A program made the position numbers and the translations under genes. A DNA stretch of 9,523 nt from Chloroflexota bacterium (lineage in GTDB: Bacteria > Chloroflexota > Anaerolineae > B4-G1): positions 1 through 9,523 of the forward strand of contig JAUVSX010000083.1 in the NCBI GenBank assembly GCA_030596915.1, given 5' to 3'. Below are positions 6,105 to 9,523 of this stretch, in pieces (positions within the stretch are counted from its first letter, which is position 1; every line of letters begins with the position of its first letter). The notes beneath the pieces are model-generated. The model saw only the letters and a list, made by a program, of their open reading frames with translations, was not told the origin of the DNA and ran no database searches.

Positions 6105-6608
6105 CTAGAACTCCGCGAACTTCTCGCGCCTGGCTCCACAAAGCGGGCACCGCTCGGGGGCCTCGCCTTCGACCGTCCAGCCGCATACTTCGCAGATGTG
6201 GACGTTCCCGACCTCTGCGTCCCTGCCCGCCAGCAGGTTCTGACGCGCCTGCTCGTACAGCCCGGCGTGCACCTTCTCTGCCTCCATCGCCCAACTGTTC
6301 GAGCGGTGGGCTGCCTTCTCTTCCTGGACGTCGGCGACGGCCTTGAAAGCGGGGTACATCTCCTCTACCTCGAAGGTCTCCCCGCCGATGGCTGCCTGGA
6401 GGTTGTCCAGTGTCAGGCCGATGCTCCCGAGTGTCCGGAAATGGCTGGTAGCGTGGACCTGCTCGGCGTAGGCTGTGGCCCGGAAAAGCCGCGCCACATT
6501 GGGAAACCCTTCCTTCTCCGCTCGCTCGGCGAAGATCAGGTACTTTGTCTGCGCCTGGCTCTCACCGGCGAAGGCGGCTTCCAGGTTGGCCTCGGTCATC
6601 TTGTGCAT
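6105..6608 (-). CDS. rbr: Rubrerythrin with C-terminal rubredoxin domain (167 aa)
   Basis: This is a cytosolic peroxidase of anaerobes that reduces H2O2 to water with electrons from rubredoxin. The ferritin-like domain (about 4-130) carries Glu16, Glu49xxHis52, Glu77 and Glu80 in GGETFEVEEMYP, and Glu111xxHis114. The C-terminal rubredoxin-like domain has His137 then CEVC (Cys139, Cys142) and CPLC (Cys154, Cys157). Length is at the short end of classical rubrerythrins, and the compact loop between the two cysteine pairs is typical for rubrerythrin. AAGGAG 8 bases before the first ATG supports the start at 6608 over the Met at residue 4. It starts 33 bases after the FAD oxidoreductase stop, forming a rubredoxin, reductase, rubrerythrin run, so the electron path is encoded together. 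Confidence 0.97.
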   Translation of the reverse strand: MHKMTEANLEAAFAGESQAQTKYLIFAERAEKEGFPNVARLFRATAYAEQVHATSHFRTLGSIGLTLDNLQAAIGGETFEVEEMYPAFKAVADVQEEKAAHRSNSWAMEAEKVHAGLYEQARQNLLAGRDAEVGNVHICEVCGWTVEGEAPERCPLCGARREKFAEF

Positions 6609-6641
6609 TGTTCTGTCTCCTTTTTCCGTTGTGTCATCGCG

Positions 6642-7853
6642 TCAGTGTAGAAGAGATCCCAGATCAAATCGGTCGTCTAGCAGTTGCTCGCCACGGGCTG
6701 AGACGTCGACGCCGCGCTCGATCAGTTGTCTGACAATCTTCGCCCGATCCCGATCGTTCAGCAGGATAGCGCCGATGATTCGCCCATGCTGAAGGACTAG
6801 CTTGCGATAATGCCGGGCGGGCAGATCCATGTGGCGCAGCGCGACGACGTCCTCTCCCTGCCCCAGACTGTCGCCGATCGAGGTCAGCTCAGCTCCGGCG
6901 ACCTTGAGTATGGTCAGTGGAACCGAACCGGCGTACGACGCGCTGCCGGGATCGACCATATTCGCAGCCGCCACTCGAGCCTGCTCGATCGCCGGCGGAA
7001 TGATCCCGTAGACTCGCCCCCGGAACTCGGTTGAATCGCCCGCGGCGAAAATGTCTTCGTCGCTGGTCTCCAAGTGACTGTCCACGATGATGCCACGATT
7101 GGTCTGTAGGCCTGCCGCCTTGGCCAACGCCACTTCGCAGCGCACGCCCGTGGAGAATAGGATCAGGCCCCCGCCTACCTGCACGTCGCCCTGAAGCTTG
7201 ATCCCGGACGCTCGCCCATTTCCCATGACCGCCTCGGTGCGGGCTCCGGTGATGATACGCAGCCCCTGCTCCTCAAGCAATGCCTGAAGTACGGCGGCTC
7301 CTTCGACATCCAACTGGCGCGGCAACAGATGGGTGTAGAACTCGACGACCGTGACCTCCAGCCCGGCCGCATTGAGTGCCCGAGCTGTCTCCAGGCCTAG
7401 CAGGCCGCCGCCAACGACGACCGCGCTTTCGACCTCTTGCGCGTAAGCCTTAATGGCCAGGGCGTCATCCAGCGTACGCAGAGCGAACACACCCTCCTTC
7501 TGCACACCCGCAATCGGAGGAACGAAAGGACGGGCGCCGGTGGCGAGCAGGACGCGATCGTACGCGCTTGTCGAACCGTCATCCATCGTCAGCCGGTGCC
7601 CATCACGATCGATAGCAGCCACGTTCGAGCCGAGGCGCAGCCTAATCCCACGCTTGGCGTACCAGTCGACCGGCCGGTAGTACAGGGCGTCCTGCTCGAG
7701 CTCGCCAGCGATCAACGCCCAGAGTTGCGGGCGCCGGTAATACGGATAGGCCTCGCCGCCGAAAAGGTCGATCTCGCCCGACGGGTCCGCACGCGCGATA
7801 GTCTGCGCTGCCGTAGTGCCGGCTACCCCGCTACCGACGATCGCGTATCGCAT
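6642..7853 (-). CDS. FAD-dependent NAD(P)H:rubredoxin oxidoreductase-like protein (403 aa)
   Basis: This two-dinucleotide-fold flavoprotein has an N-terminal FAD motif GSGVAG (7-12), an ATG loop (LLATGARPFVPP, 103-113) and a second NAD(P)H-binding motif VVVGGGLLGLETA (145-157). The FAD-closing DIFAAGDSTEF is at 267-277. The C-terminal roughly 85 residues form the interface domain of this family. The start lies 3 bases after the rubredoxin stop codon with no strong ribosome site of its own, which implies translational coupling and a shared job. On that basis it should move electrons from NADH or NADPH to rubredoxin and on to rubrerythrin, superoxide reductase and the flavodiiron protein. Related subfamilies include NirB-like and ferredoxin reductases; the rubredoxin assignment rests mainly on context. 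Confidence 0.9.
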   Translation of the reverse strand: MRYAIVGSGVAGTTAAQTIARADPSGEIDLFGGEAYPYYRRPQLWALIAGELEQDALYYRPVDWYAKRGIRLRLGSNVAAIDRDGHRLTMDDGSTSAYDRVLLATGARPFVPPIAGVQKEGVFALRTLDDALAIKAYAQEVESAVVVGGGLLGLETARALNAAGLEVTVVEFYTHLLPRQLDVEGAAVLQALLEEQGLRIITGARTEAVMGNGRASGIKLQGDVQVGGGLILFSTGVRCEVALAKAAGLQTNRGIIVDSHLETSDEDIFAAGDSTEFRGRVYGIIPPAIEQARVAAANMVDPGSASYAGSVPLTILKVAGAELTSIGDSLGQGEDVVALRHMDLPARHYRKLVLQHGRIIGAILLNDRDRAKIVRQLIERGVDVSARGEQLLDDRFDLGSLLH

Positions 7854-7856
7854 CGA

Positions 7857-8018
7857 CTACCCAATCTTCTCAAACATGGACTTATCGGCGCCGCAGTCGG
7901 GGCAGTACCAGTCGTCAGGCACCGCCTCCCACGGCGTGCCGGGCTCGATCCCGCTGTCGGGGTCCCCAACTGCCGGGTCGTAGATGTAGCCACAGACCAT
8001 GCATTCCTGCTTTTCCAT
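7857..8018 (-). CDS. rub: Rubredoxin (53 aa)
   Basis: This is a classical rubredoxin: CMVCGYIYDPAVGDP (Cys6, Cys9), then the GTPWEAVPDDWYCPDCG segment (Cys39, Cys42). It forms one Fe(Cys)4 site and acts as a one-electron carrier in the cytosol. Length (53) is exactly typical. The frame is open further upstream to 8141, but the ATG at 8018 is chosen because GGAGG lies 8 bases before it and the family begins here. It heads the run rubredoxin, reductase, rubrerythrin and is the likely common donor for the superoxide reductase and flavodiiron protein. Confidence 0.97.
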   Translation of the reverse strand: MEKQECMVCGYIYDPAVGDPDSGIEPGTPWEAVPDDWYCPDCGADKSMFEKIG

Positions 8019-8050
8019 TTCGGCATCCTCCTTGATAACCTGGTTCGAAG

Positions 8051-8073
8051 CGCGCGGTTCTCGCGCGGTTCTC
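8051..8073. repeat. Tandem duplication of an 11-bp unit upstream of rubredoxin
   Basis: The unit CGCGCGGTTCT occurs twice head to tail (8051-8061 and 8062-8072), and the following C continues the period. It lies about 35-55 bases upstream of the rubredoxin ATG, between the large inverted repeat and the ribosome site. It may be a double protein-binding site or simple replication slippage. Confidence 0.5.
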
Positions 8074-8104
8074 AACCACGCACGCATACCTAAGATACAC
8101 GGGT

Positions 8105-8143
8105 CCACGTCGATCGGTCCCCAATGAGGACCGATCGACATGG
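8105..8143. repeat. 12-bp perfect inverted repeat between ferritin and rubredoxin
   Basis: GTCGATCGGTCC (8109-8120) and GGACCGATCGAC (8128-8139) pair perfectly around a 7-base loop. After one C/A mismatch, CCA (8105-8107) pairs with TGG (8141-8143). It starts about 22 bases past the ferritin stop in the direction of transcription, the usual place for a terminator or 3'-end stabilising hairpin. No T run follows on the minus strand, so it is not a textbook intrinsic terminator. It is the strongest RNA structure in the window and may separate the perR-ferritin transcript from the rubredoxin transcript. Confidence 0.7.
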
Positions 8144-8164
8144 CTTGGGCAGGACCTGTCCGAG

Positions 8165-8656
8165 CTAGCCGCCGCGTGCCGCCAGCTGGCGATCCAGCAT
8201 AATCAAACCTTGAGGGTGGTCACCGATCGCTTTCAGCAGCTCGACGATCTGCGTCGCGTTGGCCTCTTCCTCGACCTGCTCGGTCACGAACCACTGCAGG
8301 AAGATCTGCGTTGCGTAGTCCTTCTGATCGATGGCGAGCGTGTAGAGGTTGTCGATCAAGCCTGTGACCATCTGCTCGTGCGCCAGCGTCATCTCGAACA
8401 TGGCCAACGCCGAACCGAACTCGGCGGGGGGCTCGTCGATCGCTTGGAGCAGCACGCGGCCGCCCTTCTCGATGACGTAGCGGTACAGCTTCAAGGCGTG
8501 TTCCTGTTCCTCTCCGGCCTGGGCCCGCATCCAGTGCCCGAAGCCGGACAGGTTGACGGACTCGCAATAGGCCGACATCGCGAGGTAGAGGTACGACGAG
8601 TAAAGTTCGTTCTTGATCTGTTCGTTGATGGTGTCCTGGAGCTTCTTATTCAACAT
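8165..8656 (-). CDS. ftnA: Non-haem ferritin, FtnA type (163 aa)
   Basis: This is a 24-mer iron storage protein with ferroxidase activity. The diiron residues fall at the same numbers as in E. coli FtnA: Glu17, Glu50, His53, Glu94, Gln127, with the third-site Glu130 and the conserved Tyr24. Length is also normal. The ATG at 8656 is chosen (AAAGGA about 9 bases upstream, MLNKKLQD start as in homologues) over a TTG three codons earlier. It carries no encapsulin-targeting peptide (it ends LAARGG), so it is a free cytosolic ferritin separate from the encapsulated one. It is 151 bases downstream of the regulator gene; I see no convincing promoter in that gap, so co-transcription with the regulator is possible. 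Confidence 0.97.
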   Translation of the reverse strand: MLNKKLQDTINEQIKNELYSSYLYLAMSAYCESVNLSGFGHWMRAQAGEEQEHALKLYRYVIEKGGRVLLQAIDEPPAEFGSALAMFEMTLAHEQMVTGLIDNLYTLAIDQKDYATQIFLQWFVTEQVEEEANATQIVELLKAIGDHPQGLIMLDRQLAARGG

Positions 8657-8807
8657 GGCTGTCAATCCTTTCTGAGTCTATTGGCTTTCTTGGATGGTGG
8701 TACTGATGACGGTCCCGCGTTGCCCGACGTGTCCCTTACTGGTTTGCTGGCTTCCTATGCATCACCTCCCGTTCTCCCAGTTGCCCATCTGACTGATAGC
8801 GTGCTGC

Positions 8808-9302
8808 CTATGGCACGAGTCTCTGTTGGGCCCTTGCGCCCACGTGGGCTTCCTCGCGATGCTCGGAGTCCCCCGCGCAATCGGGGCACACGCCGAAGAA
8901 GTCGTGCCGATGGTGCAGGATGCGATAGCCAGTTCTCTTGGCGACCTTCTCGCACGTCTCGCCGACCGGCGCGATGTCGAGGTCCGTTATTCTCCCGCAT
9001 TCCACACAGATCAAGTGCGGGTGGGAGTGTGGTCTGCAACCGTCGTAGCGTGAGCTTTGGCCGGCAATGGTGAGTTCGAACACCTCGCCCATGTCTTTGA
9101 GCACGGCCAGCGTCTTGTAGACGGTGGCCAGGCTCGTCATCGGGAAGTCCACCCGTACGGAGTCGTAGATCTGTTCGACGCTAGGGTGCTCCTGGCTCGA
9201 CGCGAGAACCCTCACGACGGCTGCCCGTTGCGGAGTCACACGGTAGCCCTGCTCCCTGAGTTTCGAGATCAACTCCTCGATGCGGGTCTCAGCTTGAAAC
9301 AT
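8808..9302 (-). CDS. perR: PerR-type Fur-family metalloregulator (164 aa)
   Basis: An N-terminal winged helix (RVTPQRAAVVRVL; recognition region TSLATVYKTLAVL, 56-68) is followed by the dimer domain. Structural zinc pairs are Cys99/Cys102 and Cys139/Cys142. Sensor-site candidates are His39, Asp87, His94, His96 and Asp107. The residue eight after the first zinc cysteine is Asp, as in PerR peroxide sensors, rather than Glu as in Fur, so I favour PerR. The frame is open upstream to 9416, but the ATG at 9302 is chosen. Homologues begin near here, GAGGG lies 5 bases before it, and the promoter and operator at 9367-9416 would otherwise fall inside the gene. A 20-residue polar, basic C-terminal extension is slightly longer than usual. 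In PerR, iron plus H2O2 oxidises a histidine and releases DNA. Confidence 0.92.
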   Translation of the reverse strand: MFQAETRIEELISKLREQGYRVTPQRAAVVRVLASSQEHPSVEQIYDSVRVDFPMTSLATVYKTLAVLKDMGEVFELTIAGQSSRYDGCRPHSHPHLICVECGRITDLDIAPVGETCEKVAKRTGYRILHHRHDFFGVCPDCAGDSEHREEAHVGARAQQRLVP

Positions 9303-9366
9303 CCTTCCCTCTGTGCGGATCAATCCTGCGAGTGGCCGTCGGGCCGCTCGGCACATACTTACTACA

Positions 9367-9381
9367 AGAGAATCATTATCA
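9367..9381 (-). promoter_or_regulatory. PerR/Fur-type operator (7-1-7 inverted repeat)
   Basis: On the minus strand the sequence reads TGATAATGATTCTCT. Compared with the 7-1-7 Fur/PerR consensus TGATAATNATTATCA, the first half matches 7 of 7 and the second half 5 of 7. It starts 6 bases downstream of the -10 box and so covers the expected transcription start of the regulator gene, where bound repressor would block initiation. Autoregulation is typical of this family. I found no second site of this quality elsewhere in the window. Confidence 0.75.
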
Positions 9382-9387
9382 ACAAGG

Positions 9388-9416
9388 AGTATACCATGGT
9401 AAGTGCGATTTGTCAA
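9388..9416 (-). promoter_or_regulatory. Strong sigma-70-type promoter of perR
   Basis: On the minus strand TTGACA (9416-9411) matches the -35 consensus fully and TATACT (9393-9388) matches the -10 at 5 of 6 positions, with a 17-base spacer. Transcription should start near 9381 and run into perR with a leader of about 80 bases. It is by far the best promoter in the window. Confidence 0.85.
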
Positions 9417-9523
9417 GCAGTTATCTACTATTTGTCGCTGAAGGACGCCATCTAGTGGTCAGGTTGTGCGCAAGGGATCTGTGTGTCCGACTCGACTGGC
9501 ACGAGCCGTCGGTGCTGTCGAGG

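Noticed and set aside
5346..6650. Long plus-strand reading frame (434 codons) opposite rubrerythrin and the interrupted ferritin-fold gene
   Set aside because: Antisense of real genes, with no family motifs and no ribosome site. It also spans two separate minus-strand genes and their gap.
8019..8141. N-terminal extension of rubredoxin by 41 residues
   Set aside because: It would read through the 12-bp inverted repeat and the tandem repeat and has no rubredoxin homology. The ATG at 8018 has a good GGAGG site.
8019..8164. CRISPR array or transposon end suggested by the inverted and tandem repeats
   Set aside because: There are only two short tandem units and one hairpin, with no spacers of regular length, no transposase gene and no flanking target duplication.
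9303..9416. N-terminal extension of the PerR frame up to 9416
   Set aside because: The extra 38 codons overlap the promoter and operator and add sequence not typical of the family. The ATG at 9302 has a better ribosome site and the right length.
9396..9455. Plus-strand 19-codon reading frame starting MVSAICQAV with an AAGGAG 7 bases upstream
   Set aside because: The apparent ribosome site and ATG coincide with the minus-strand perR promoter (-10 box and spacer), which is much stronger evidence. The peptide shows no recognisable features and no plus-strand promoter is evident.
9417..9523. Possible gene end or start at the right edge
   Set aside because: Both strands show only short unremarkable frames with no motif; nothing can be supported from about 100 bases.

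Overview
The window reads as one dense, single-strand island for oxygen, peroxide and iron defence in a bacterium. All genes I can support run on the minus strand, so transcription goes from the right end of the window to the left. Base composition is moderately GC-rich. Most genes have clear AGGAG-type ribosome binding sites, and one promoter is nearly canonical sigma-70 type, which argues for a bacterium rather than an archaeon. The gene set (superoxide reductase, rubrerythrin, flavodiiron protein, rubredoxin and its reductase) is typical of anaerobes and microaerophiles. The lineage cannot be fixed from this sequence; an anaerobic Chloroflexota- or Actinobacteriota-like organism is only a guess.

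Layout in transcription order. (1) A PerR/Fur-family regulator (9302-8808) sits behind a TTGACA-17-TATACT promoter with a PerR/Fur-type operator just downstream of the -10. (2) A classical FtnA-type ferritin (8656-8165) follows, then a 12-bp perfect inverted repeat. (3) Rubredoxin (8018-7857), an FAD-dependent rubredoxin reductase-like protein (7853-6642) and rubrerythrin (6608-6105) form a tight run. (4) After a 219-base gap with a possible promoter comes a rubrerythrin-like ferritin-fold gene broken by an in-frame TAG (5885-5334), then superoxide reductase (5300-4905) and a small zinc-ribbon protein with a GTG start (4881-4711). (5) After a 171-base gap rich in inverted repeats comes an encapsulin module: a two-domain ferritin-like cargo with a C-terminal encapsulin-targeting tag (4539-3577), then the family 1 encapsulin shell (3548-2721). 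(6) A further ferritin-fold diiron protein (2560-2093) lies 6 bases from an A-type flavodiiron protein (2086-887). (7) The tail holds a monohaem cytochrome c lipoprotein (829-506), a 58-residue seven-cysteine rubredoxin-like protein (415-239) and a glutaredoxin-like protein cut by the left edge (206-1).

The parts fit a coherent scheme, which is inference from family knowledge. NAD(P)H electrons pass through the FAD protein to rubredoxin. Rubredoxin then feeds rubrerythrin (peroxide), superoxide reductase and the flavodiiron protein (O2 or NO). Iron that would otherwise drive Fenton chemistry is oxidised and stored in FtnA and in the encapsulin loaded with its tandem-ferritin cargo. PerR would sense peroxide and at least control itself. 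The points most worth a second look are the TAG at a predicted iron-ligand codon, the fused two-domain encapsulin cargo, and a four-cysteine insertion in the encapsulin E-loop region. No stretch above 300 bases lacks a gene; bases 9417-9523 hold no gene I can support.
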